Positions 17,609 through 26,057 of a DNA stretch of 64,000 bases are shown piece after piece. Below the pieces are notes generated by a model. The model worked only from the letters and a program-made list of their open reading frames with translations. It had not been told where the DNA came from and searched no databases. The stretch is from Candidatus Dechloromonas phosphoritropha (lineage in GTDB: Bacteria > Pseudomonadota > Gammaproteobacteria > Burkholderiales > Rhodocyclaceae): assembly GCA_016722705.1 (NCBI GenBank), contig JADKGN010000004.1:682001-746000 (forward strand). The letters are read 5' to 3'. Both the position numbers and the translations under genes were made by a program. Positions within the stretch are counted from its first letter, which is position 1; each line of letters starts with the position of its first letter.

Positions 17609-18409
17609 CTATTCGTTGGAGCCGACAATTTCGGCATAGGCGGAATGGTTGTGAATCGACTCGAAGTTTTCCGAAGCGACTTTCCACTCGGCGATGCGCG
17701 GCTCTTTCATCAGGCGCAGCGCGATGTCGCGCACCAGATCCTCGACGAACTTCGGATTGTCGTAGGCGCGTTCGGTCACCCACTTTTCGTCAGGGCGCTT
17801 GAGCAGGCCGAAAACTTCGCAGGACGCCTCCTCCTCGGCCAGGCGCACCAGTTCCTCAATCGCCATCGACGACCGCAGCTTCGCTTCCAGCGTAATGTGC
17901 GAGCGCTGGTTGTGGGCGCCGTAGTCGGAAATCTCCTTCGAACAGGGGCAGAGGCTGGTCACCGGCGCCGTCACACGCAGAGTCAGCACGGAGTGTCGCC
18001 CTTCCGGCCTGTCGATGATCAACGTGACATCGTAGTCGAGCAGACTCACGACTCCGGACACGGGCGCCGTCTTGCGGATGAAGAAGGGAAAGGCGAGTTC
18101 GATGCGGCCGCTCGACGCGTCGAGGCGCAGCAGCATTTCCTCGAGCATTGCGAACAGGCCTTCCTGCGTCAGCGCACCGCGACGCCCTTCGAGCAGTTCG
18201 ACGAAGCGCGACATGTGGGTGCCCTTGACCTCGGGCGGCAAACCGACCGTCATCGTCAGGCTGGCGACGGTATTCAGTGTCTCGCCACTGGCCGTTTCAA
18301 GGTGCAGCGGGTAGCGCAGCCCCTTGACGCCAACGTTCTGGATCACCAGGCGGCGGCTATCGGCGGCCGACTGGACGTCAGGGAGGAAAAAGTGTTCGGG
18401 TGCGTTCAT
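17609..18409 (-). CDS. folE2: GTP cyclohydrolase FolE2
   Basis: A 266-residue GTP cyclohydrolase IB (COG1469). It converts GTP to 7,8-dihydroneopterin triphosphate, the first step of folate and pterin synthesis. The metal-binding cysteine and conserved core are in SLCPCSKEISDYGAHNQRSH, with SCEVFGLLKRPDEKWVTERA and YDNPKFVEDLVRDI following. Its place in a light/oxidative-stress operon suggests a role in making pterins (for example photolyase or cryptochrome antennae, or antioxidants) rather than housekeeping folate. That is inference from context and from reports of folE in LitR regulons. Confidence 0.95.
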   Translation of the reverse strand: MNAPEHFFLPDVQSAADSRRLVIQNVGVKGLRYPLHLETASGETLNTVASLTMTVGLPPEVKGTHMSRFVELLEGRRGALTQEGLFAMLEEMLLRLDASSGRIELAFPFFIRKTAPVSGVVSLLDYDVTLIIDRPEGRHSVLTLRVTAPVTSLCPCSKEISDYGAHNQRSHITLEAKLRSSMAIEELVRLAEEEASCEVFGLLKRPDEKWVTERAYDNPKFVEDLVRDIALRLMKEPRIAEWKVASENFESIHNHSAYAEIVGSNE

Positions 18410-18441
18410 GGCGGTGACTCCTTAAGGTTCAGGCGATCGTT

Positions 18442-19008
18442 CTATTTGAGAAATTCGTCGATCTTCTTCAGCAGATCCCGGTCATCCGGTTTCGTGAAGC
18501 TGGAATACGCGGCGACCTGCGTGCCATCCCGATTGATCAGGTACTTGTGGAAATTCCATTTCGGCGTGCTGCCGGTGATCTCGGCCAGTTGCCGGTACAG
18601 TGGGTTGGCCGCGCCGCCCTTGACTGTCGTCTTGGCCATCATCGGAAACTCGACGCCGTAGGTCAGGCGACAGAAATCGGCGATTTCCTTGTCGCTGCCC
18701 GGCTCCTGATCGCCGAAGTCGTTCGACGGAAAGCCGAGAACGACCAGCCCCTTGTCCTTGAGCCGCGCGTAGAGCTTTTCCAGCCCCTCGTATTGCGACG
18801 TAAATCCGCAGAAACTCGCCGTATTGACGACCAGGATCACTTTCCCGGCGTACTGACAGAGTGAAACCGGCTTCGCGTCCTGCAATGGGGGGAAGGAGTG
18901 GTTGAGCAAAGCCGGGCACTCTGTAGCGGAAGACACCGGCACGACTCCCAGCGTCAGCAATCCCGCGACCAGCATGGAATGTTTCAGTTCTTTGATCACG
19001 TTGAACAT
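18442..19008 (-). CDS. Exported glutathione-peroxidase-family protein
   Basis: 188 residues. An N-terminal hydrophobic segment (HSMLVAGLLTLGVVPVSSA) predicts export to the periplasm. The peroxidase core has the catalytic cysteine in VVNTASFCGFTSQYEGLEKL, the Gln/Asn region VVLGFPSNDFGDQEPGSDKE and the WNFHKYLINRDGT motif. It reduces peroxides, probably lipid hydroperoxides, with thiol donors. It is the first gene of the operon and is divergent from the MerR regulator, so it is probably the gene nearest the controlled promoter. Confidence 0.93.
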   Translation of the reverse strand: MFNVIKELKHSMLVAGLLTLGVVPVSSATECPALLNHSFPPLQDAKPVSLCQYAGKVILVVNTASFCGFTSQYEGLEKLYARLKDKGLVVLGFPSNDFGDQEPGSDKEIADFCRLTYGVEFPMMAKTTVKGGAANPLYRQLAEITGSTPKWNFHKYLINRDGTQVAAYSSFTKPDDRDLLKKIDEFLK

Positions 19009-19017
19009 TTCCTAATT

Positions 19018-19104
19018 TTGTCCTAGACAATTACACGTTTCATGGCTACTATAAGCACCAATGACCTGATTGTCAACGGTTTGTCTAACATTTGTTCAGG
19101 ACAA
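19018..19104. promoter_or_regulatory. TTGTC-type operator array between gpx operon and merR
   Basis: Two dyads with the same arms lie in this 98-base divergent gap: TTGTCCTAGACAA at 19018-19030 (perfect 5-3-5) and TTGTTCAGGACAA at 19092-19104 (one mismatch). Two half sites, TTGTCAAC at 19070 and TTGTCTAA at 19081, lie between. One dyad is next to each start codon. The layout fits a MerR-type repressor that controls both directions. Confidence 0.65.
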
Positions 19105-19106
19105 AA

Positions 19107-20015
19107 ATGAATAATCCAAATTTCAACATTGCCGCTGTCGAACGCGATACGGGTCTGTCCAAGGACGTTTTGCGCGTCTGGGAGCGCCGCTACGGCTTTC
19201 CCGCCCCCGATCGCGATGACCACGGCGAACGTAGCTATCCCGCCGAACAGGTTGAACGTCTGCGGCTGGTCAAGCGCCTGATGGATGCCGGGCACCGGCC
19301 CGGAAAACTGCTTTCCACCCCCCCCGAGGAGTTGAACGCGCTGGCTCCACGGCGCCCGGAACCGCCTGCGGTGATCTCCGGTGCCACCAACCCGGCGGAC
19401 CTCGGGGATCTGCTGGCCTTGATCAAGCAACATGATGGCGCGGCGTACCAGCAGGCGATGCAGCAGCGGCTGGCCCGGCAAGGGCTGGACCGCTTTGTCC
19501 AGGACACTGTCGCCCCGCTCGCCCGCCGCGTCGGCGAAGCCTGGGAGGACGGCAGCGTCGAGGTCTTCGAGGAGCATCTATTCACCGAGATGACCAAGCG
19601 CGTCCTGCGCCAGGCGATCGCCAGCCTGCCCGGCGGCATGCGCGGCCCGCGCATCGTCCTCACCAGCGTGCCGGAAGAACCGCATGTCCTCGGGTTGCTG
19701 ATGGCCGAAGCCTTGTTCGCGCTGGAAGGCGCCGAGTGCATCCCGCTCGGCACGCAGATGCCGCTGCTCGAAATTGCTCGCGCCGCCGCCGCCCATCGCG
19801 CCGAAATCGTTGCCCTCTCGTTCTCGGTCGCCTTCCCGAAACGCCAGATTCCCGGCCTGCTGCAACAGCTGCGCATGGTCTTGCCAGAGACGGTGGCGCT
19901 GTGGGCCGGCGGTGGCGGCGTCAGGCGCCTACCTTCTGTCGCGGGGGTGGAGTTGCTTGATTCACTCGAGCATTCCCTTGCGGCCCTCGAATCTTGGCGA
20001 CGGAAGCGGATGTAA
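19107..20015 (+). CDS. MerR-family regulator with cobalamin-binding domain (CarH/LitR type)
   Basis: 302 residues from the ATG at 19107. Residues 1-70 form the MerR helix-turn-helix (SKDVLRVWERRYGFPAPDRD). The C-terminal part is the CarH-type light-sensing module: W146-x9-E156-H157 (the upper-face helix-bundle motif) and E191-P-H193-x2-G196 (lower axial histidine motif), then ALSFSVAF and WAGGGGV. In CarH/LitR, adenosylcobalamin holds the protein as a DNA-bound tetramer in the dark and light releases it. Both ligand motifs are intact here, so direct B12 photosensing is plausible. It probably represses the divergent ten-gene operon and itself through the TTGTC dyads. Confidence 0.88.
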   Translation: MNNPNFNIAAVERDTGLSKDVLRVWERRYGFPAPDRDDHGERSYPAEQVERLRLVKRLMDAGHRPGKLLSTPPEELNALAPRRPEPPAVISGATNPADLGDLLALIKQHDGAAYQQAMQQRLARQGLDRFVQDTVAPLARRVGEAWEDGSVEVFEEHLFTEMTKRVLRQAIASLPGGMRGPRIVLTSVPEEPHVLGLLMAEALFALEGAECIPLGTQMPLLEIARAAAAHRAEIVALSFSVAFPKRQIPGLLQQLRMVLPETVALWAGGGGVRRLPSVAGVELLDSLEHSLAALESWRRKRM

Positions 20016-20100
20016 TCCTCCCCAATTGCGAAAACACCAAGGTGGGGAAAAGACCCTATAGAATGCAAGCTTTTCCGAAGCTACCCGCGATCTGGTTGAA

Positions 20101-20601
20101 GTGGACTATCCCGCACCCGAGTTCGAATCGAAAATCTGCCCTCCCGAGCAGTTGACCGCGCGCGTCGTCGACCTGGCGCGCCCTCTCGTGTTCACCAACG
20201 GCTGCTTCGACATCGTGCACCGCGGCCACGTCACCTATCTGGCGCAGGCGGCCGCCCTTGGCTGCGGCATGGTGGTCGCGCTCAACTCCGATGCCTCGGT
20301 CAAACGTCAGGGCAAGGGCGACGAGAGGCCGGTCAACACGCTCGCCGACCGCCTGGCGGTGATCGCCGCGCTCGGCTGCGTTTCACTGGTCACCTGGTTC
20401 GACGAGGACACGCCGCTGCGACGCATCATCGAATGCCACCCCGATATTCTGGTCAAGGGCGGTGACTGGCCACCGGAGAAGATCGTCGGCAGCAAGGAAG
20501 TAGCGGGCTGGGGTGGTACGGTGCATTCGATCCCCTTCATCCATCAACGGTCCACGACGGCGCTGCTGGAAAAAGTGCGCCGCAGCGAGCCAATGGGGTG
20601 A
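20101..20601 (+). CDS. rfaE2: D-glycero-beta-D-manno-heptose 1-phosphate adenylyltransferase
   Basis: 166 residues from a GTG at 20101. A stand-alone nucleotidyltransferase domain (the C-terminal half of HldE in enterobacteria) that forms ADP-heptose for the lipopolysaccharide inner core. The cytidylyltransferase-like motif is TNGCFDIVHRGHVTYLAQAA (HxGH present), followed by VALNSDASVKRQGKG, DRLAVIAALGCVSLVTWFDE and DILVKGGDW. A TATAGA box at 20058 may be its promoter. The next gene starts 14 bases after its stop. Confidence 0.93.
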   Translation: MDYPAPEFESKICPPEQLTARVVDLARPLVFTNGCFDIVHRGHVTYLAQAAALGCGMVVALNSDASVKRQGKGDERPVNTLADRLAVIAALGCVSLVTWFDEDTPLRRIIECHPDILVKGGDWPPEKIVGSKEVAGWGGTVHSIPFIHQRSTTALLEKVRRSEPMG

Positions 20602-20614
20602 CTCCCTGACGACC

Positions 20615-21721
20615 ATGTTCAGCGAAACACCGGCCGAGCATCTGTTGCAGCCGCATGAACGCGCCAAGATATTTCTCGTCATCGGGATTCCGATCATGAC
20701 CGCCTACGGGGTTGCCGCGCTGCGCAGCGGAAGCTGGCCTCTGCTAGGACTGATCGTTGTCAACATCGTGGTCATCTGCGGAAGCTATATGGCATTGCTG
20801 CTCGGGTATCTCCGGACATGGATGGTCCGCCCCGGGATGGCAGCTTTCGCGGCGCTGGTCATCTACCTGGTTGCGCATTCCGGTGAAGAGCACAGCCATG
20901 CCCTGTGGTTCTTCTCGTTCCCGGTTGTCTCGGTCATGCTCCTGCCGCCGCGTGAAGGCATTGTCTGGTCATGCCTGAGTATCGCGTCCGCCACCGCCAT
21001 CATGGTTCTGGGCGGTCCCGAGACCGGGACCAGTGCCTACTCCGGAGCCTTCACCGCCCGTTTCGCGATCACCGCCATCCTGATTACGGGCGGCATGTTC
21101 TGGTCGGAGGTCGCGCTGCGTCGCTACCAGGAAGAAACGGGCGCACGGAGGAGCGCCATCGAGTCCGAAAGCACTCGCCTGAAAGCGGAAATCACGCGGC
21201 GCGTCTCGCTCGAGGTCGACTTGCGCGTGCTCGCCTCGACCGACCCTCTGACCGGCCTCATCAACCGGCGCGCCTTCATGGACCGGTTCTCCCACGAACT
21301 GCTGCGCAGCCGGCGCCACGGCCCGGCGCCGACATTGCTCATCCTCGAAATCGATCACTTCAAGAAGATCAATGACCGCCATGGCCACCCGGCGGGAGAT
21401 ACCGTACTTGCGCACCTCGGGCATCTGCTCAACAGCAGCCTGCGCAACGTGGACATCGTCGGCCGCATCGGCGGCGAGGAATTTGCCGTCGTGCTGGTCG
21501 AAACCAATGCCGAAATGGGGCAACCGGTCATCGAACGTCTCCTCGACCGGATTCGGGAAACCACCGCCCTCCTTGCAGACGGAACGCCGCTGCATTTCAC
21601 GGCCAGCATCGGCAGCACCGAAATCCTCGGCGACGACACCATCGACACGGCGATCCAGCGAGCCGACGAAGCCCTGTATACAGCCAAGAACAGCGGCCGC
21701 AACCGCCACTGCCAGCGCTAG
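20615..21721 (+). CDS. Membrane-bound GGDEF diguanylate cyclase
   Basis: 368 residues from the ATG at 20615 (MFSETPAEHLLQPHERAKIF); a longer in-frame start would overlap rfaE2. About five hydrophobic helices fill residues 20-165, then a short coiled linker. The GGDEF domain starts at STDPLTGLINRRAFMDRF. The active-site signature is GGEEF at 286-290, and the inhibitory I-site RNVD at 277-280 has the standard five-residue spacing. It should make cyclic di-GMP and be product-inhibited. The membrane part has no recognised sensor name. Confidence 0.92.
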   Translation: MFSETPAEHLLQPHERAKIFLVIGIPIMTAYGVAALRSGSWPLLGLIVVNIVVICGSYMALLLGYLRTWMVRPGMAAFAALVIYLVAHSGEEHSHALWFFSFPVVSVMLLPPREGIVWSCLSIASATAIMVLGGPETGTSAYSGAFTARFAITAILITGGMFWSEVALRRYQEETGARRSAIESESTRLKAEITRRVSLEVDLRVLASTDPLTGLINRRAFMDRFSHELLRSRRHGPAPTLLILEIDHFKKINDRHGHPAGDTVLAHLGHLLNSSLRNVDIVGRIGGEEFAVVLVETNAEMGQPVIERLLDRIRETTALLADGTPLHFTASIGSTEILGDDTIDTAIQRADEALYTAKNSGRNRHCQR

Positions 21722-21730
21722 GGTGCCGCC

Positions 21731-23614
21731 CTAAAGGGTGACCTGGGCACCCAGTTCGACGACCCGGTTGCACGGAATCCGGAAGAAGGCTGTCGGCGAG
21801 CCGGCATTGCGGTACATGGCGACAAATATCCGCTCCCGCCAGAAGGGCATTTCCGAATGGAATTTGGGCAGCAGCGTCTCGCGCCCGATGAAATAGGTGG
21901 TATCAAGCGCGTTGAACTCGAGGCCGGAATTCGCGCACAGCGCCAGCGCCAGCGGAATGTCCGGCTCGTCCTTGAAACCGAAGTAAACGCTCACGCTCCA
22001 GAAGTTGTCGCGCAGTTTCCTGACCTTGACGCGGCTGCTAACCGGCACCCGGGGAACATCGGAGAAATGGGCGGCAACGACCACCACCCGCTCGTGCAGC
22101 ACCTTGTTGTGCATCAGGTTATGCAGCAGCGCATGCGGCACGGCTTTGACATCGGCATTGAGGAACACCGAGGTTCCGGAAACCCGGTTCGGCATCGATG
22201 CCGCGAGCGATTCCAGAAACATCGAAAGCTCGAGGCGTTCACTCCTGATGCGCACCGAGTGCAGCAGACGCCCCTGTTTCCAGGTCGCCATGGCGATGAA
22301 GATCGCGATGCCAGCAATCAGCGGGAGCCAGCCGCCCCGAGAAACATGGCCAATGTTCGCGACCAGGAAGAGCAGTTCGATCGCCAGGAAGCTTCCGAAA
22401 ATTCCGCCGGCCCTGGCCCATCCCGAATGGCGAGCAAGCACTGCGGCAGCGAGAAGGGAGGTGACCATCAGTTCTCCGCTCACCACAATTGCGTAGGGCG
22501 CGACGAGGTTCTCCGATCTCCCGAAACCGAGGACGAGAATCGTCACTGCCAGCAACAACCCCCAGTTCACCGCCGGCAGATAGAATTGCCCCTCGTTCGC
22601 GGTGTGCTGAACCTCCATGCGGGGCATGAACCCTAGCATCATCGCCTGCCGGGTCAGCGAGGAGGCGGCGGAAATGACCGCCTGCGAGGCAATCGCGGAA
22701 GCCGCCGTGGCCAGGGCGATCAGCGGGTAGAGCGCCCAGCCGGGCGCCGAAAGGAAGAAGGGATTCCTGGCCGCCGCCGCATCATCCAGCATCGACGCGC
22801 CCTGGCCAAGGTAGTTGAGCACGAGTGCCGGCAGGACAAGAAGGAACCATGCGCCGCGGACAGGCTTGTGGCCGAACTGGCCCATCCCTGCATGGAGCGC
22901 TTCGGCGCCGGCGACGACGAGCACCACGCTGCCCAGCGCACCCAGGGCCAGCAACTGGTGATCGATCAGGAATCCGAGCGCATGCACCGGGTTCAATGCA
23001 CTCAGGATGGCCGGGTGCGCGACGATATCGTTCACGCCAAGCAGCGCCAGGGAAACGAACCAGAGCAGCATCACCGGCCCGAAGAATCCGTCGACCACGG
23101 CTGTGCCGTGGCGCTGAACATAGAACAGGATAAACAACACCGCCAGCGCGACCGGGATCACGAGGGGTTCGAGGGCCGGGGTTGCCACCTGCAGACCCTC
23201 GACCGCGGAGAGAACCGAAATCGCCGGCGTGACCATCCCGCTGGCGAAGAACATCGCCGCGCCAACGATGCCGGTGACCACGACCGCCCTCCCCTCCCTG
23301 GTTTTGCTGTGGACGGCGCGCAGCGCCAGCGTGATCAATACCATGATGCCGCCCTCTCCGGAGTTATCCGCGCGCATGACGAAGGTCGCATACTTGAGCG
23401 AAACGATGATGATCAGTACCCAGAAAAACATCGACAGGCTGCCGAGGATGTTCGCTTCATTGACCGGAATCGGGTGGTTCCCGGCAAACACCGCCTTCAG
23501 CGCATAGAGCGGGGCCGTGCCGATGTTGCCGAAAACGCCGCCCAGGGCAGCCAGTGCCAGCAAGGCTGTCTGCTTGCCGGTTGCATCGCCGGACTCCAAG
23601 TCACTGCTGCTCAT
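21731..23614 (-). CDS. kup: Kup-type potassium transporter
   Basis: About 627 residues from the ATG at 23614, with a strong AGGGGGGATTG leader before it; longer upstream starts lack a ribosome site. Twelve hydrophobic helices and the KUP hallmarks are present: LGGVFGNIGTAPLYALKAVF near the start, then SGEGGIMVLITL and GADSL-like segments, and a hydrophilic C-terminal third. The family imports potassium with protons. It converges with the diguanylate cyclase gene, 9 bases apart. Confidence 0.94.
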   Translation of the reverse strand: MSSSDLESGDATGKQTALLALAALGGVFGNIGTAPLYALKAVFAGNHPIPVNEANILGSLSMFFWVLIIIVSLKYATFVMRADNSGEGGIMVLITLALRAVHSKTREGRAVVVTGIVGAAMFFASGMVTPAISVLSAVEGLQVATPALEPLVIPVALAVLFILFYVQRHGTAVVDGFFGPVMLLWFVSLALLGVNDIVAHPAILSALNPVHALGFLIDHQLLALGALGSVVLVVAGAEALHAGMGQFGHKPVRGAWFLLVLPALVLNYLGQGASMLDDAAAARNPFFLSAPGWALYPLIALATAASAIASQAVISAASSLTRQAMMLGFMPRMEVQHTANEGQFYLPAVNWGLLLAVTILVLGFGRSENLVAPYAIVVSGELMVTSLLAAAVLARHSGWARAGGIFGSFLAIELLFLVANIGHVSRGGWLPLIAGIAIFIAMATWKQGRLLHSVRIRSERLELSMFLESLAASMPNRVSGTSVFLNADVKAVPHALLHNLMHNKVLHERVVVVAAHFSDVPRVPVSSRVKVRKLRDNFWSVSVYFGFKDEPDIPLALALCANSGLEFNALDTTYFIGRETLLPKFHSEMPFWRERIFVAMYRNAGSPTAFFRIPCNRVVELGAQVTL

Positions 23615-23961
23615 CAATCCCCCCTGAATCAACGGCACCCGGAACGCCATACGCAATCCGGACGCGCCAGCCATCACCAGGTGCTGCCTGGAAACCCTGT
23701 GCGAGCAAACGGATATGCGATAAACCCATGGCCTTGCCATTCCAGCCGGGCCCCTCAAGGGCGACGCGGCGATTGTACCCGCTCGCCTCGCTCCGGGTCA
23801 TCAAACCCGCGATCGCAAAACACTCCGGTGCCAAAAAGCCCGCGCCCGCGGATCGATCGTTCGCATCCCGCCCTCAACCGCTGCCTCGGCCCGGCTCCGC
23901 TTAAAAAGCCAGGGTGCGGCGAGGCATGATCACGCCACGACCAACACTTTCTCGAATCCAG
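23615..23961. other. Intergenic region upstream of kup, no gene seen
   Basis: About 350 bases between the kup start and the end of the next minus-strand operon. It should hold the kup promoter, but no clear promoter, riboswitch or hairpin was recognised. Confidence 0.5.
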
Positions 23962-24606
23962 CTATCTCCCCGGTAGAAAATCATCCGGAAGGAGAGCGCC
24001 CAGGCGCTCAAAATCCTCCTCGCGGTCGACATCCCACAAAGATGGCAACTCGCTCCACTGCCAGCCAGTTTCCAACAGACGCTTGCGGGTCTGGGTCATC
24101 ACCTTCGCGCTACCCCAGTTGATGCCGGCGAACACTCGCCGCGACGGCTGGCGCATGCCGATCAGCACATAGCCGCCGTCTTCGGCCGGAATGACGACGG
24201 CCTGATACGCGGCGAGCGCTGCAGCCGCTGCCTGCAAATGCGCGGGGCCGAGCGCCGGGCAATCGGTGCCAATGACCAGCGTGCCGCCGGTCACCGGTGA
24301 CTCGGCGAGCGCCTGATGCATGCGTTCCCCGAGGTTGCCTTCGCTTTGCTGGCGCAGGGCGATCCTCCCGCCGACAGCGAGGTCGACGAATGCTGGGTGG
24401 GCGGTATCAGGTGCGCACCACAGCGTGACCGGGCCGAGATTGGAATCCAGCGCTGTTGCCACCGTGCGCCGCAGCAGCCAGTCTTGCAGCGTGGCGGCGC
24501 CGTCGGCACCGAGGTAAGGAATCAGGCGGGTCTTGGTCAGGCCGGGAATCGGCGCTTTGGCGAGGATCGCGATAGCGACGCTGGCATTATTGTTGGCGTG
24601 GGACAT
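23962..24606 (-). CDS. TIGR04282-family cofactor/arsenosugar glycosyltransferase-like protein
   Basis: 214 residues from the ATG at 24606 (MSHANNNASVAIAILAKAPI). It has a nucleotidyltransferase-like fold with AILAKAPIPGLTKTRLIPYL, VIGTDCPALGPAHLQAAAAA (metal-binding Asp) and AVVIPAEDGGYVLIGM. TIGR04282 is named 'transferase 1, rSAM/selenodomain-associated' because it occurs with ArsS-type radical SAM proteins; an arsS gene is at 43125 here. It overlaps the next gene by 20 bases and is the last gene of a minus-strand operon. The acceptor and product are unknown, with arsenosugar or selenosugar compounds the best guesses. Confidence 0.85.
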   Translation of the reverse strand: MSHANNNASVAIAILAKAPIPGLTKTRLIPYLGADGAATLQDWLLRRTVATALDSNLGPVTLWCAPDTAHPAFVDLAVGGRIALRQQSEGNLGERMHQALAESPVTGGTLVIGTDCPALGPAHLQAAAAALAAYQAVVIPAEDGGYVLIGMRQPSRRVFAGINWGSAKVMTQTRKRLLETGWQWSELPSLWDVDREEDFERLGALLPDDFLPGR

Positions 24607-25297
24607 AGCCGTACTCGTGGGCCAGATCGTTCGGGTTGGCGCCAAGGAAGAAACGCAGGCGGAGCCACCACATCGTCAGGATGGTGCGCAGCACGCCATG
24701 TTTTTCCCAGCGCCGGCCGGAGGTGACGACCTTCTCCGCCAGGCAGGCGGGACGGGTGAGGGCGCGCATTCGGCGCGAGAAATCGATGTCTTCCATCAGC
24801 GGAATGTCGGCGAAGCCACCTGTTGCGGTGAACGCCGTTTTGGTCACGAAAATGGCCTGGTCGCCGGTGGCGATGCCGGTCAGGCGGGAGCGCCAGTTCA
24901 TCATGAACGCGACGAGGCCGAGGCCGGTCGTCTGGCCCTCGATTTTGATATCGAAGCGGCCCCACGTCGCACCCTGGTCGATGGCCCCGGTAATCAGCAG
25001 TGGTGCCGGTGACGGCAGGCGGGTGTCGGCATGGAGGAACAGCAGAACCTGACCGTTGGCGACTGCGGCGCCGGCATTCATCTGGCAGCCACGGCCTCGG
25101 GGCGCGTTGACCATCTGGTCGACATGGGGAGCCGCCAGTTGCACGGTGTCATCACTGCTGCCGCCGTCGACGACGATGATCTCGGTGCCGAGCCGACGAA
25201 AATCCTGCAACGACTGCAGCAAGTCCACGATCCCGACGGCCTCGTCGAGGACCGGGATGATGATCGAGAGTCGCGGCGGCTTGGGCTGGGCTGTCAT
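24587..25297 (-). CDS. TIGR04283-family glycosyltransferase (GT2)
   Basis: 236 residues from the ATG at 25297 (MTAQPKPPRLSIIIPVLDEA). A GT-A family 2 fold: IIIPVLDEAVGIVDLLQSLQ, then IIVVDGGSSDDTVQLAAPHV, FLHADTRLPSPAPLLI (DxD-like) and IPLMEDIDFSRRMRALTRPA. TIGR04283 is 'transferase 2, rSAM/selenodomain-associated' and regularly pairs with TIGR04282, as it does here with a 20-base overlap. It is a probable sugar transferase in a selenium- or arsenic-linked metabolite pathway. Confidence 0.87.
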   Translation of the reverse strand: MTAQPKPPRLSIIIPVLDEAVGIVDLLQSLQDFRRLGTEIIVVDGGSSDDTVQLAAPHVDQMVNAPRGRGCQMNAGAAVANGQVLLFLHADTRLPSPAPLLITGAIDQGATWGRFDIKIEGQTTGLGLVAFMMNWRSRLTGIATGDQAIFVTKTAFTATGGFADIPLMEDIDFSRRMRALTRPACLAEKVVTSGRRWEKHGVLRTILTMWWLRLRFFLGANPNDLAHEYGYVPRQQ

Positions 25298-25310
25298 GTT
25301 CACTGTTGCC

Positions 25311-26057
25311 TCAGTCCCCCGATGGTGCGGGGCATTCCTGCGCGCTGGCCACGAAGCGGAAATCGGCGAAGCCGGCATGCGCCTCCTCACCGGTGTTGTC
25401 GGTGTCCGTGGCGAGAGCGAGGCCGGTCAACTGTCCCTTGCTGCCGGGAAAGGCACGCTGTAAATCCTTGCCGACATCGCGGCGCTCCTGCACCCAGGCG
25501 CCCGCCTGGCCGGCACCGGTACGCAGCACCAGCATGCGGGTGCGGTCGGTGTAGGCGTTGTCTTGCAGCGTACCGACCGGGTGCTTGTTGTCCCAGACGT
25601 AGTTGAGCGCCGCATCCGGCACCTGATCGCCGTAGATCGAGCGGGCCAGCGCCAGTTTGGCGCGTGTGCCGAAACTCAGCTCGTCGCGCGGCAGCGAAAA
25701 AGTCAGATAGACTCGCGCCGCGTAATCGTCGCCGGCTTTCGTACTCATGTCCGCCGAGGCAACCGGCGCATCGACACGCCATTGCCAGCACAAAATCGGC
25801 GTCTTTTTCAGGTCGACCGTAACGCTTCGCCCGAACAGCGCCATGCTCTTCTTCGCCTGCGCCTCGATACCGACCACCCCGTCCCAGCGCCGTACGGCGT
25901 AACGGGTGGGCGGAAATTTTTCGCTGAGGCGCTCGATCTTCCACGGCACCGGAACGGCGGCATCGGATTCGCTGAAGCGCCCGACCCAGAGCGGATCCGC
26001 AACGCCTACCAGGGGCAGAATCAGGCCGACCATGCCGAACAAGAAGCTGAAATTCAA
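25311..26057 (-). CDS. Exported DUF3047 protein
   Basis: About 248 residues from a TTG at 26057, chosen because it follows AGGAGG and its TTGA overlaps the stop of the preceding gene. The N-terminus FLFGMVGLILPLVGVADPLW is a signal peptide. The DUF3047 core is CWQWRVDAPVASADMSTKAG, DDYAARVYLTFSLP, YVWDNKHPVGT and GFADFRFVASAQ. DUF3047 is a beta-rich, probably carbohydrate- or lipid-binding periplasmic domain of unknown role. It lies in the operon with the two rSAM-associated transferases. Confidence 0.85.
   Translation of the reverse strand: MNFSFLFGMVGLILPLVGVADPLWVGRFSESDAAVPVPWKIERLSEKFPPTRYAVRRWDGVVGIEAQAKKSMALFGRSVTVDLKKTPILCWQWRVDAPVASADMSTKAGDDYAARVYLTFSLPRDELSFGTRAKLALARSIYGDQVPDAALNYVWDNKHPVGTLQDNAYTDRTRMLVLRTGAGQAGAWVQERRDVGKDLQRAFPGSKGQLTGLALATDTDNTGEEAHAGFADFRFVASAQECPAPSGD

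Noticed and set aside
16283..18661. Very long plus-strand frame (about 790 codons) opposite three operon genes
   Set aside because: It is antisense to well-supported FAD oxidoreductase, FolE2 and peroxidase genes, has no ribosome site and no domain.
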